A DNA stretch of 64,000 nucleotides from JAPPFW01 sp965231815 (GTDB taxonomy: Bacteria; Actinomycetota; Acidimicrobiia; Spongiisociales; Spongiisociaceae), in assembly GCA_965231815.1 (NCBI GenBank), contig OZ246890.1:372001-436000 (forward strand), in the 5' to 3' direction. Under the pieces are notes generated by a model. The model did not search any database. It worked only from the letters and a program-made list of their open reading frames with translations, and was not told the origin of the DNA. Positions 36,217 to 44,287 of the stretch are shown here, piece by piece (position 1 is the first letter of the stretch; every line of letters begins with the position of its first letter). A program made the position numbers and the translations under genes.

Positions 36217-36621
36217 TTACCGCTTGTGGTGCCGGTCGAACCATTCATGCACTTCGGTAACGAAGCGCACGGCGTCGGCTATCAAGCTTGCCACTTCGTC
36301 GGGCGACAACGTTTCCCGGTAGCCTAAGTCGTAGTCCGCCTTGCCACGCTTATTTGAGAGGGATTGCAAAATCTTCGACACCTCGGGCGGAAAATCGGAA
36401 TCGACAACAGCCAGCTCACCGAACTTTTGGCTGACCCCGGCATTGGTTTTGGGGTCCCTCCCCCTCGACACAGCTATCACGCTCTTAGCGGCGTAGAAGG
36501 CTGCATAATACGCTCGGTTGACCGCGACGCCATAATGCTCGATGTCGGAGTTATCGGTCGCGGCTCGCAGGGCGTCGTCCGCGTATGCCAGCCAGCTGTG
36601 CGCTTCGTCCAGATATGTCAT
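36217..36621 (-). CDS. HEPN-domain protein, toxin candidate of an MNT-HEPN pair
   Basis: I place the start at 36621 (MTYLDEAHSWLAYADDAL), which overlaps the end of the nucleotidyltransferase gene (ATGA) and gives 134 residues. The family features are a helical protein with NRAYYAAFYAAKSVI in the middle and KRGKADYDLGYRE near the end. This fits the UPF0332/HEPN type. The only Arg-X5-His is in the last helix (RFVTEVH), so it is uncertain whether the catalytic RNase motif is present. In MNT-HEPN systems the HEPN protein is an RNase toxin and its partner modifies it. That role is inferred here. Confidence 0.75.
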   Translation of the reverse strand: MTYLDEAHSWLAYADDALRAATDNSDIEHYGVAVNRAYYAAFYAAKSVIAVSRGRDPKTNAGVSQKFGELAVVDSDFPPEVSKILQSLSNKRGKADYDLGYRETLSPDEVASLIADAVRFVTEVHEWFDRHHKR

Positions 36622-36998
36622 AGGATTCGGATACCGTCTTCGCGGATACTGCGGAAGAACATGGTATCCCACGTTTTGAACCGATGCGGTTCTGCGGAAT
36701 GCGTCGATATCCGGGTGAACAAGATCGAATAACCTTCCATCTTCTCCTCCAGTTCTTCCATAAACGGAAAGTCCCAACGGTTCTCGTCCGGGGGTTCCGG
36801 GAGGTCCCGTACTAGTAGTAAGTCCAGGTCGGAGTCCGGTCTATTATCGCCGCGGGCGCGCGATCCGTACATCCAGACGCTCTTGAGCGTATCGCCGAAG
36901 AACGCCCGGGCGTGTTCGGCGACGATGGCGGCCTCCCGTTTGGCGTCTTCAAGGGTTGGCCACGGGTCTTCCGTGTAGGTCCGCAGCGAGTCATCCAT
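36618..36998 (-). CDS. MNT-type minimal nucleotidyltransferase, antitoxin candidate
   Basis: The 126-residue protein has the exact minimal nucleotidyltransferase signature GS-X10-DLD in WMYGSRARGDNRPDSDLDLL (about residues 43-62), with the two metal-binding aspartates. Such proteins transfer AMP to their partner HEPN toxin and silence it. It lies directly upstream of, and overlaps, the HEPN gene, the standard order for this class of toxin-antitoxin locus. The pair faces the HipA-like gene. Confidence 0.8.
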   Translation of the reverse strand: MDDSLRTYTEDPWPTLEDAKREAAIVAEHARAFFGDTLKSVWMYGSRARGDNRPDSDLDLLLVRDLPEPPDENRWDFPFMEELEEKMEGYSILFTRISTHSAEPHRFKTWDTMFFRSIREDGIRIL

Positions 36999-37079
36999 TG
37001 TAGTTTCCGGTCGGGGGTGTGGGATTGTAGCAGTCGCCGCGCGGCGTGCCGGGCGCTGCCGATCCTGTCCGGAGCGATA

Positions 37080-38282
37080 TCAGTCGGCAAAGGCTGCGTC
37101 TCCGGCTCGATAAAGACCGAAGCGTAGGCGAGGATCACCGGGTACCCAATCATGGCGGAACTGGCTCCCGTCACCGATCCAGCGGGCACGCTCGAGGAGC
37201 GCGTAACCGATCTGCATCTGGCGCGGACCCCATGCGGCGAGAGCGGCCGGCGCATCTCCTTTGGTCTCCCTCAACGCGTCCACTAAGGCCCATGCGTCGG
37301 CGCAGGCCTTGGCCGTACCGGCGCCGGCATGAGGGCGAACCGCGATCGCTCCGTCGCCCATCAAACAGATCCTTCCAAACGCCATGCGATCTACCGCCAC
37401 GTCGTAGATCACCTGGACAAACGGGCTGGGGATGCCGATCACCAACTCCGCTATCACGGCCGGGAATCGGGCGGCGGCGTAGCGCCTGACCCAGTTAACG
37501 TACTCGTCCCGCATCAGGCCGGGCGGGACCGAAGTCGTGCGCCGTATTCCGGTCCGGTCGTAGAGCAGGTCTTCCAGTTCCTCGCCCTCCGCATAATTGT
37601 GGTACCAGACAAAGCCCTGGAGCCGGTTACCCGGTTCCAGTTCACCGCGGGGGCCTGGGATCGGGTAGGTAAGGATGTGGCCCTCATCGGTCAGGTGATA
37701 AGTGATTGCGTCGCCCAACCTACCGGCGGCGACTGCCGACAGCTTCGACTCTGACGTTGTTCCGCGCCAAGCCACGTACCCGGCGTAATGAGGCTCGACG
37801 TGGCGTTGCAGAATCGTCCTTGCCCGGGACGACACACCATCGGCGCACACCACTAGGTCGGCCGCCACCACCTGCCCGTCAGCGAAGTAGACCCTTGCTT
37901 CGTCCGCGTCCTGATCCAAGTCGATCATCTCGTACCCGAGGTGGTAGCGATCCGGATCGAAATGGGCCAGGAGGTTCCTGTACAGGGTATTCCATGAAGT
38001 GAACCGGTAGTTCTGCCGCTCCTCGTGAAGGATTTCTCCCTCCCGTCCGAGAAACCTCAACCACGGCAACCTGACCATCACTTTGTCCGCGTCGAGAGGA
38101 TGGCGTTCTTCGAAATACCGTACCGTGACCGGGTGGGAAACGATGCCCGCCCCCCGCGCTTCCAACTCGGAAGTGGACCGTTCATAAATGTCTACTTCAC
38201 ATCCGAGGTCACGTAACACCAACCCCGCGGTCAAGCCGCCGATCGACCCGCCCACGATCGCAACCCGGGGCATGTTGTTCAT
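37080..38282 (-). CDS. FAD-dependent aromatic monooxygenase, 2,6-dihydroxypyridine hydroxylase-like
   Basis: The 400-residue product is a class A flavoprotein monooxygenase. The FAD-binding fold starts with VAIVGGSIGGLTAGLVL and continues with ERS. The DG motif is DLVVCADGVSSRAR, and the GD motif is ICLMGDGAIAVRPHAGAGTA. The last motif, with RPHAGAGTAKAC, recalls 2,6-dihydroxypyridine 3-monooxygenase of nicotine-degrading Arthrobacter more than phenol hydroxylases. The substrate is therefore probably an aromatic or N-heterocyclic compound. It is the last gene of a minus-strand run cupin - ThDP enzyme - PPOX protein - monooxygenase. The exact substrate is unknown. Confidence 0.8.
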   Translation of the reverse strand: MNNMPRVAIVGGSIGGLTAGLVLRDLGCEVDIYERSTSELEARGAGIVSHPVTVRYFEERHPLDADKVMVRLPWLRFLGREGEILHEERQNYRFTSWNTLYRNLLAHFDPDRYHLGYEMIDLDQDADEARVYFADGQVVAADLVVCADGVSSRARTILQRHVEPHYAGYVAWRGTTSESKLSAVAAGRLGDAITYHLTDEGHILTYPIPGPRGELEPGNRLQGFVWYHNYAEGEELEDLLYDRTGIRRTTSVPPGLMRDEYVNWVRRYAAARFPAVIAELVIGIPSPFVQVIYDVAVDRMAFGRICLMGDGAIAVRPHAGAGTAKACADAWALVDALRETKGDAPAALAAWGPRQMQIGYALLERARWIGDGSQFRHDWVPGDPRLRFGLYRAGDAAFAD

Positions 38283-38322
38283 TGACAGGCGGTGACCGAT
38301 CCCACCTAGGCGGAGAGGTCGG

Positions 38323-38844
38323 TCAGGGTTGTCCGAAGGTCGAGACCTTGTCCACCCGGCACTCGAAAAGGACCCGCCGCTCGTCGATAGAAGGATCTCG
38401 AAGGCCGTAAGGTGGCTCCGCCCCGGTGTACTTGGTCCAGATACCGTCCAATTGTGCGGTTACACGATCTCCTTCGTCAGGATCGTCCTCGGAAATCTCC
38501 CGATCAACCGTCACCTTCATCGATACCCAGTGGTACGGATTCTCCGGATTCACCAGTATCAAAGACACTTCGGGGTTGCTCCTGATCCAGGCGGTCTTCT
38601 TGCGGTGAGAAGCCACATTTACCAGCACCTTGTCATCTTCGTAATCAAACCACATGGGGGTGAGGCTCGGACGCCCGTCGGCCCCTATCACGCTGATTAC
38701 CGCGGTCGTCGGGTTGTCGAGAAGTCGCTTGTAAATCGGGTTCAGGTCGTTCAGGGAATCCAACGCGCTGCGGCCGCCGATACCGAATTGGCCCGCCTGC
38801 AGGCCTCCTGATACGTCGAGAAACTCGTAAAGCCTTATTGCCAT
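38323..38844 (-). CDS. Pyridoxamine 5'-phosphate oxidase-fold (PPOX) protein
   Basis: The ATG at 38844 (MAIRLYEFLDV) is chosen because GAGGAGG lies just upstream. The product has 173 residues. The split-barrel flavin/F420-binding fold is seen in LDNPTTAVISVIGADGRPSL, TPMWFDYEDDKVLVNV, RKKTAWIRSNPEVSLILV and VSMKVTVDREI. Proteins of this class bind FMN or coenzyme F420, and F420 use is common in actinobacteria. It lies in the catabolic run between the ThDP enzyme and the monooxygenase and might supply reductant or act on a pathway intermediate. Confidence 0.78.
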   Translation of the reverse strand: MAIRLYEFLDVSGGLQAGQFGIGGRSALDSLNDLNPIYKRLLDNPTTAVISVIGADGRPSLTPMWFDYEDDKVLVNVASHRKKTAWIRSNPEVSLILVNPENPYHWVSMKVTVDREISEDDPDEGDRVTAQLDGIWTKYTGAEPPYGLRDPSIDERRVLFECRVDKVSTFGQP

Positions 38845-38988
38845 CGGTTCTGCCTCCTCGTGTAGTCCGATCCGGCTCTCGATTCTATGCAGATCCGGAC
38901 CCGGGTTGCTGCAAAACCGGTAAGTCGCACCACGGAGCAGTCCGACGAAGAAGCATGTGACCATCCTTGATGTCCTGCCCCCGAGTCG

Positions 38989-40566
38989 TCAACCCCGGCT
39001 CACCCTCAGGGCGTGGGCGTATGGCTCCGGATCGATTCGAGCGTCTATCAGGCGAGGACCCGTTCCGGTTGCCAGAGCCTCCCGAACATGGTCAGGCCGG
39101 GTAGCCAGGTGGCCTGGTAAGCCCATGGAACGGGCCAGCGCCGCGAAATCGGTAGGTCCGTAGCGAACCAGCCCCGGACCGAGTGGGCCGGCAGGGTCCC
39201 GCTTGATATCGATCAGGCTCAGGCTCGAGTCGTTGAAAACCACCACCGTGACATCCAGGTCCAGCCTCACCAGGGTTTCCAACTCGGCTACCGTCATGCC
39301 CAGCCCCCCATCGCCGACCAGGCATAGGACTTTGCGGGTGGGGTTGGCCAGCGCCGCGCCGATGGCTGCGGGCAACGCAAATCCCATAGTGGCAAGCCCG
39401 TTGGATATCAGTAGATCAAGCGGGTGACGCACCGGCCAGTAAGGCATGATCACCAAGAAGTGGGCGCCGGCGTCCACCGTCACTATCGGGCCATCCGGGC
39501 CGGCGTGGATAAGGGTGTCCACCAGGTCGATCGGCGAAAAACCCTTACACGTCGTGGCCAACCTCGCCCGGAATCGGGCCTGCTCCTCCGGTCCGGCCCT
39601 CGGCGGCCAAGTGGATGAGAACTCTCCGGCTAGACCGGCCAGGATGGATTCGATCGGTCCGTGGAGATCGATCGTCGCCGGATAGTAGGAATCGGCAAAG
39701 GGAACCCGGCTCAACGACAGGACTGGAGCGTCGTATGGCCAGGCGCCGGGCATGGGCTCGACGGGATCTACCTCTACCGCCACGATCAGATCAGCAGAGG
39801 ACACCAGGGGCCGCTCCGCCGACGAATTGGTGAACAGACCGGCGTAGCTGGGGGAGTCGTCGGGAATCACCCCTTTCGCCTGGTAGGTGACCAGCGCCGG
39901 AATCCCTACCTCCTCCACCACCGACCGCACCGTCGTGGCATAGGGGACAGCCCCGGCGCCCACCAGGAAGATCGGTCTGCTGGATCCAGACACGAGCCGC
40001 CGAGCTTCCTTATACGCCTTCTCGTCAAGTCGTTCGGGTGGTCGGCTCGGCGGAGGGCTCTCACCGGGATGGGTGGGGTCGAAGTCGAGGTGGACCGCCC
40101 CGGCCGGAGGATCGGTCGCTAAACAGGCGGCGCGCCTGACCGCGGCGGCCGGATTCTCGGAACCCAGCCGACCGGACCACTTGGTGAGGGGCGCCAAAGC
40201 CCGGGTTTGGTCGAGTTTCTGGTGCCCGACACGGTCCCGATGGGCGAACGGGACCGCGTCGCTCAGAAGCACCAGCGGGAAACGATCGAGAGTGGCTTGG
40301 GCAACCCCGTTGGCGGCCGAGGTGACTCCCGGCCCACGAGTCACGATGGCCACTCCCGGGACATCTGCCAGCTTGCCGTACGCGCCTGCCGCGACGCACG
40401 CGGCGGTTTCGCCGTGGGTGAGCACGAACCTCATCCCGACCTCGGCCCCGCGCTCGATCATCTCGATGTTCGGACCGCCGCCGGGTACTCCGAACAGCAG
40501 GTCGACGCCGGCCGCGGCGAGTTCTTCCATGACCGTCCGGGCGAGACGATCCGACCGCAGAACCAT
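38989..40566 (-). CDS. Thiamine-diphosphate-dependent enzyme of the acetolactate synthase/decarboxylase family
   Basis: The 525-residue product has all three ThDP domains. The PYR domain has LFGVPGGGPNIEM and the catalytic glutamate in THGETAACVAAG (about residue 52). The middle domain has RPIFLVGAGAVPYAT. The PP domain has the Mg-ThDP motif VGDGGLGMTVAELETLV...FNDSS. The family includes acetolactate synthases and benzoylformate and oxalyl-CoA decarboxylases. No small regulatory ilvN subunit is nearby and the neighbours are catabolic, so biosynthetic acetolactate synthase is unlikely. A decarboxylase or carboligase in ring or side-chain breakdown is more plausible. It starts 11 bp after the cupin gene stop. 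Confidence 0.82.
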   Translation of the reverse strand: MVLRSDRLARTVMEELAAAGVDLLFGVPGGGPNIEMIERGAEVGMRFVLTHGETAACVAAGAYGKLADVPGVAIVTRGPGVTSAANGVAQATLDRFPLVLLSDAVPFAHRDRVGHQKLDQTRALAPLTKWSGRLGSENPAAAVRRAACLATDPPAGAVHLDFDPTHPGESPPPSRPPERLDEKAYKEARRLVSGSSRPIFLVGAGAVPYATTVRSVVEEVGIPALVTYQAKGVIPDDSPSYAGLFTNSSAERPLVSSADLIVAVEVDPVEPMPGAWPYDAPVLSLSRVPFADSYYPATIDLHGPIESILAGLAGEFSSTWPPRAGPEEQARFRARLATTCKGFSPIDLVDTLIHAGPDGPIVTVDAGAHFLVIMPYWPVRHPLDLLISNGLATMGFALPAAIGAALANPTRKVLCLVGDGGLGMTVAELETLVRLDLDVTVVVFNDSSLSLIDIKRDPAGPLGPGLVRYGPTDFAALARSMGLPGHLATRPDHVREALATGTGPRLIDARIDPEPYAHALRVSRG

Positions 40567-40577
40567 CTTTCAGCTCG

Positions 40578-40946
40578 TTAGGTGTACAACTCGACGGTTA
40601 TGAACCGGATCTCGGTGTCGCCGTAGTTTTCGATGTCGTGAATCATGAACTGGTCTTGGGAATGGTCCCCGTAGTTAGTGTCCCCCACCTCATAACGCCG
40701 GATCACGTAGGTCCCGTCCTCAGAGCGTTGCCTACCGGTACCCGCATCCACCACCGTCCAGAAGTACGGCTTGTCATGTATGTGGAAGGCGGCCCGCTCG
40801 CCGGGACGGAGACGTACCTCCCATATACCCACTCGATGATTCTCGAACAACAGCCTGGTTCCTACTTGGTGGTTGTTCGGGGCTGCCCTCAACTCGGACT
40901 TGAAGTCATCCAAATCGAAGGTGCCTTCTTCTAGGATTTGCAGCAT
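40578..40946 (-). CDS. Small cupin-domain protein
   Basis: The start at 40946 (MLQILEEGTFDLDDF) is supported by GGAGGA upstream. A longer frame to 41027 would overlap the divergent gene. The 122-residue product is a single cupin barrel with RVGIWEVRLRPGERAAFHIH and a later YGDHSQDQFMIHDIEN. The histidines in FHIHDKPYF and GDHSQDQ could bind metal. It leads the minus-strand catabolic run and diverges from the CoA-transferase-like gene across only 58 bp. It may be an isomerase, a dioxygenase-like enzyme or a sensor. I cannot narrow it further. Confidence 0.75.
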   Translation of the reverse strand: MLQILEEGTFDLDDFKSELRAAPNNHQVGTRLLFENHRVGIWEVRLRPGERAAFHIHDKPYFWTVVDAGTGRQRSEDGTYVIRRYEVGDTNYGDHSQDQFMIHDIENYGDTEIRFITVELYT

Positions 40947-41004
40947 CTTGACCGATCCTCCTCGGCGGTTCGGGAAACTCGTCACGTAATCGTAGGATGT
41001 CGGA

Positions 41005-42219
41005 ATGGACACCGGGACCGTGCCCAAAGCGTTGGACGGCCTAAGGGTCGTCGAGATATCCGCCTTCGTCGCGGCGCCGCTGGCCGGAATGACGCTGGCG
41101 CAGTTGGGAGCGGACGTGATCCGGGTAGACCCGATCGGGGGTGGGTTGGATTACCGCCGGTGGCCCCTCACCGAAGCGGGCGCCAGCCTCTACTGGGCAG
41201 GCCTGAACAAGGGGAAGCGCTCCGTTGCATTCAATCTCCGGCAAGAGGAAGGCCGTCGCCTGGCCAGAGCGCTGGTAACCGCTCCCGGTCGGGACGCCGG
41301 GGTGGTGATCACCAACATCTCACCCCGTTGGCTCTCCTACAAGAACCTGTGTCGGGACCGCCCTGACCTGATTATGGTGGTACTGAAGGGCAACCCGGAC
41401 GGATCGATAGCCGTCGACTACACCGTTAACGCGGCGGCCGGTTATCCCTCCATCACCGGCGTGGAGGGGGCCCCGGTCAACCATGTACTGCCGGCGTGGG
41501 ATGTAGTGGCCGGAGGGAAGATCGCCACGGCGGTCCTAGCCGCGGAGCGTCACCGGTCCCGGACGGGGCGGGGCGCCTTGGTGGAGCTTTCCCTGGCTGA
41601 CGTGGCCTTCTCGACTCTGGGCCACCTGGGCCAGATAGGAGAAGCGGTCATCAACGGGGAGGAGCGAGGCCGCCACGGCAACTACGTGTACGGAACCTTC
41701 GGCAAGGACTTCGCCACATCCGACGGAGAACGGGTGATGATCGTTGCCCTGACCCCGCGCCACTGGTCGTCCCTTCTCCAGGCAACCGGCGCGGCGCCGG
41801 CCATTGCCGACCTCGAACGGGAACTTGGGGTGGATCTGTCCGACGAAGGCGCCCGCTTCGCCGCCCGCGAGCGGATCGCTTCGATTCTCGAGGGCTGGTT
41901 CTCCAGCCATACCCTGGACGAGGTGGGCGCCGCTCTCGACCGGCGGCGCCTCTGCTGGGGTCCCTACCGCACGGTGGCCGGCCTGCTGGCCGACGATCCG
42001 AGAGTGAACCCCGAACTCAACCCGGTGTGGTCCACCATTCCCCAGCCCGGTATCGGCCGCTACCCCGTTCCCGACACCCCTCTGTCCTTTTCCTCGATTC
42101 CAAGGACCGCCCCTCGCCCTGCGCCGCGGCTGGGCGAGCATACCGAAGCGGTGCTTGCCGAAGTTGTAGGGGTTGAACGTTCCCGCCTCGAAGAACTCCG
42201 GCAATCGGGAATCGTATGA
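41005..42219 (+). CDS. Family III CoA-transferase, very like 2-methylfumaryl-CoA isomerase (Mct)
   Basis: The 404-residue product starts LDGLRVVEISAFVAAPLAGM, then TLAQLGADVIRVDPIGGGLD and YWAGLNKGKRS. These stretches closely match Mct of Chloroflexus aurantiacus, as I recall that sequence. The catalytic aspartate of CaiB/BaiF enzymes is present in VLPAWDVVAGG (D166). The segments GHLGQIGEAVINGEERGRHG and GERVMIVALTPRHW also fit. Mct moves CoA within mesaconyl-CoA (C1 to C4) in the 3-hydroxypropionate bi-cycle. The other genes of that cycle are not in the window. The enzyme may use another branched unsaturated dicarboxylic acid. It is followed by an aldolase gene after 45 bp. Confidence 0.85.
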   Translation: MDTGTVPKALDGLRVVEISAFVAAPLAGMTLAQLGADVIRVDPIGGGLDYRRWPLTEAGASLYWAGLNKGKRSVAFNLRQEEGRRLARALVTAPGRDAGVVITNISPRWLSYKNLCRDRPDLIMVVLKGNPDGSIAVDYTVNAAAGYPSITGVEGAPVNHVLPAWDVVAGGKIATAVLAAERHRSRTGRGALVELSLADVAFSTLGHLGQIGEAVINGEERGRHGNYVYGTFGKDFATSDGERVMIVALTPRHWSSLLQATGAAPAIADLERELGVDLSDEGARFAARERIASILEGWFSSHTLDEVGAALDRRRLCWGPYRTVAGLLADDPRVNPELNPVWSTIPQPGIGRYPVPDTPLSFSSIPRTAPRPAPRLGEHTEAVLAEVVGVERSRLEELRQSGIV

Positions 42220-42264
42220 TCTCGGGAGATAGGTATTCGAGGCCTAACCTGCCATGATTGCGCC

Positions 42265-43047
42265 ATGAACCCTAACCCACTCCGCGAAAGATGGTCGGAC
42301 GGCGAACCCGCGGTCGGCGGCTGGCTTGCCATCCCCAGCCAGCTAACGGCAGAGGCCGTTGCGGTGGCTGACCTCGACTACGTATGCATAGACATGCAGC
42401 ATGGACCCATCGACTTCTCGGACGCCGTGCGGATGCTCCCATCCCTCATCCTGGGAGGGGTAACGCCGATAATCCGGATACCTGAGAACACGACCGCCAA
42501 TATCTCGACCGCTCTGGATGCGGGTGCTATGGGGGTAATCGTCCCGCTGGTTAATTCGCCCGAGGAGGCGGCGGCCGCAGCATCCGCCTGTCGCTTCCCA
42601 CCTGCGGGCGGCCGCAGCATCGGGGCCAACCGGGCCCTGCTGCTGGAGGGCGGTGATTATTACGACCGCGCCGATGACGCGGTCGCGTGCATGCCCATGA
42701 TCGAGACGCTGGAGGCGATAGCCGCTCTCGACCAGATACTCTCCGTACCCGGGGTTGACGTGGCTTACGTAGGGCCTTCAGACTTGGCCCTGTCAATGGG
42801 GTATCGTCCTGGAACGACCGCCCCGGAATACCTGGACATGCTGGACACCATCGTCGAGGCCTGCAACCGTCACGACGTTATTCCGGGCATCCAAGCCACT
42901 CCGGGGACCGCCGCCGACCGCTTGGCGCGGGGCTTCCGCATGGTGACCGTACTCTCCGACCTGCAAGTCTTTCGGGCCGCTATAGATTTGGCGATAGCCG
43001 ACGGACGGGGTCTCGACCACGGTAGGTCGTCTTCGCCTCTCTACTAG
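42265..43047 (+). CDS. HpcH/HpaI-family aldolase
   Basis: The 260-residue product has the class II pyruvate aldolase motifs. These are VCIDMQHGPIDF near residue 40, the metal ligands in MIETLEAI (about E151) and YVGPSDLALSMGY (D about 175), and GGRSIGANRALL in between. Enzymes of this type split 4-hydroxy-2-oxo acids to pyruvate and an aldehyde. The order after the Mct-like gene suggests a shared pathway. The protein is of the HpaI type and not of the longer CitE/malyl-CoA lyase type, so the 3-hydroxypropionate cycle lyase is unlikely. Confidence 0.85.
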   Translation: MNPNPLRERWSDGEPAVGGWLAIPSQLTAEAVAVADLDYVCIDMQHGPIDFSDAVRMLPSLILGGVTPIIRIPENTTANISTALDAGAMGVIVPLVNSPEEAAAAASACRFPPAGGRSIGANRALLLEGGDYYDRADDAVACMPMIETLEAIAALDQILSVPGVDVAYVGPSDLALSMGYRPGTTAPEYLDMLDTIVEACNRHDVIPGIQATPGTAADRLARGFRMVTVLSDLQVFRAAIDLAIADGRGLDHGRSSSPLY

Positions 43048-43111
43048 CCTTGATTGTTCAGGGCCCCGCTCCACCCATCTTCCAACCCCCATCCATGACA
43101 ATTCGGGGCTA
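43045..43111 (-). mobile_element. Internally deleted MITE copy (67 bp)
   Basis: Both ends of the 209-bp family are present: TAGCCTTGATTGTTC at 43045-43059 and GACAATTCGGGGCTA at 43097-43111. The inner piece CCAACCCCCATCCATGA matches the end of the copy at 53371-53578. About 140 bp of the middle are missing. It begins three bases before the end of the aldolase gene, so the element supplies the last bases and the TAG stop of that gene (43045-43047). Confidence 0.65.
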
Positions 43112-43210
43112 ACCGGCGGCATGTGGGCGCCATCCCCTCCCGTCTTCTCATGAGAAATCGCCGTCCCGCTGCCGTGGCAACGCTGATGGGGTGGTGCACC
43201 GAGGGGTAGA

Positions 43211-43870
43211 ATGATTGACGTGGGACCAACAAAATACCGAGAGGGCGCCGAAGTCTGGTTGGAACGCCTGGCTGGAAGGCAGGCAGGCGGCTCTGTCCAT
43301 CCGTTAGATCTGGCGTCACAACTCGGCCTGGAATCCGAGGTTTCATCTCACTTCGGCCCAGGCGGAATAACCGCTCCCAACCGCTTCGCGATCCGTTTGA
43401 ACGGCTTCGACCTAGCCGCTCTCGCGGATCACCGGGGATTGGCGCGGGACCTTGAGGGCATGGTAGAGGCGATGTCGGTGACCGGAGGGCGGCGTCTCGA
43501 AGGCCCGGTTCGGGTCTGGTTGGAACCTGACCGGACCGCCGACGCGGGAACCATCGAGATACGCGCCTCCCACCGGGCGGGACGGCGGGCGGCGTGGGGC
43601 ATCCTCGTGGGCCAAGAACGGCATCTTGAAGTCCGGCTAAACCGCTCCGTGCTCGGACGCGGTCCCGAGGCCGACGTGGCAATAAGGCATAACTCCATCA
43701 GCCCTCGACACGCGTTGTTGTGGCTGGAGAGCGGAAGCGCCTGGATCCAGGACTTGGGTTCGGGAACGAGCACCCTGGTTGACAACCTTCCTGCCCGCGG
43801 AATCACCGAAGTTGCGCCGGCGAGCCGACTGACTCTAGGTACGGTCAACTTCATGTTGCGGGTGCTATGA
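43211..43870 (+). CDS. fhaA: FhaA-like protein (DUF3662 + FHA domain)
   Basis: The 219-residue product has an N-terminal DUF3662-like region (AEVWLERLAGRQAGGSVHPL) and a C-terminal FHA domain with LGRGPEADVAIRHNSISPRH and QDLGSGTSTLVDN. FHA domains bind phosphothreonine made by PknB-type kinases. In actinobacteria FhaA sits at the head of the fhaA-fhaB-pstP-rodA-pbpA-pknB block and links kinase signalling to peptidoglycan synthesis. It is short for FhaA (often 300-530 residues) because the linker is brief. GAGGGG precedes the ATG. Confidence 0.88.
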   Translation: MIDVGPTKYREGAEVWLERLAGRQAGGSVHPLDLASQLGLESEVSSHFGPGGITAPNRFAIRLNGFDLAALADHRGLARDLEGMVEAMSVTGGRRLEGPVRVWLEPDRTADAGTIEIRASHRAGRRAAWGILVGQERHLEVRLNRSVLGRGPEADVAIRHNSISPRHALLWLESGSAWIQDLGSGTSTLVDNLPARGITEVAPASRLTLGTVNFMLRVL

Positions 43871-43873
43871 CCG

Positions 43874-44287
43874 ATGCCCGCCATAATCCTCGTCGCGCTC
43901 AAACTGATTTTCGTGGCATACATCTACCTATTCGTCTGGCAGGTCGCCAAAGCGGTCGCCGCTCACGTAGGCGCCGGGATTCCCAGCGCCCGAACCCGAC
44001 CAGGATCGGGTTTGACAATTATGCGGAGCGAAACCCAAAACGGGGTGCGGATCGACGTCCGCCAGCCTGTAACCCTGGGCAGAAGCGAGGAAGCGGATGT
44101 GGTTCTAAGGGATCCCTACGCGGCCGAATTCCACATTCGTCTTGTGAACGAAAACGAGGGCCTGTCGCTAATCGACCTAGGCAGCGTCACCGGTACCTAC
44201 GTCAACGGAAAGCGGGTGTCTGCTCCCCTGCAACTGAACAAAGGAGACGCCATCCAGATCGGCAAGACGATACTTGAGGTCACATGA
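43874..44287 (+). CDS. fhaB: FhaB-like membrane FHA protein
   Basis: The 137-residue product starts with one membrane helix (IILVALKLIFVAYIYLFVW) and ends with an FHA domain: LGRSEEADVVLRDPYAAEFH, LIDLGSVTGTYVNGK and QIGKTILEV. This layout is typical of FhaB/FipA, which recruits phosphorylated division proteins at the septum. It follows fhaA by three bases and overlaps pstP (ATGA), so it is clearly part of the operon. Confidence 0.9.
   Translation: MPAIILVALKLIFVAYIYLFVWQVAKAVAAHVGAGIPSARTRPGSGLTIMRSETQNGVRIDVRQPVTLGRSEEADVVLRDPYAAEFHIRLVNENEGLSLIDLGSVTGTYVNGKRVSAPLQLNKGDAIQIGKTILEVT

Noticed and set aside
33278..36998. Island considered as a prophage or integrative element
   Set aside because: No integrase, recombinase, phage structural gene or attachment-site repeat was seen.
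38989..40566. ThDP enzyme considered as acetolactate synthase (ilvB) for branched-chain amino acids
   Set aside because: There is no ilvN or ilvC nearby and the surrounding operon is catabolic.
42265..43047. Aldolase considered as malyl-CoA/citramalyl-CoA lyase, completing a 3-hydroxypropionate cycle with the Mct-like gene
   Set aside because: Length and motifs fit the HpaI-type aldolases and not the longer CitE-like lyases, and the other cycle enzymes are absent from the window.
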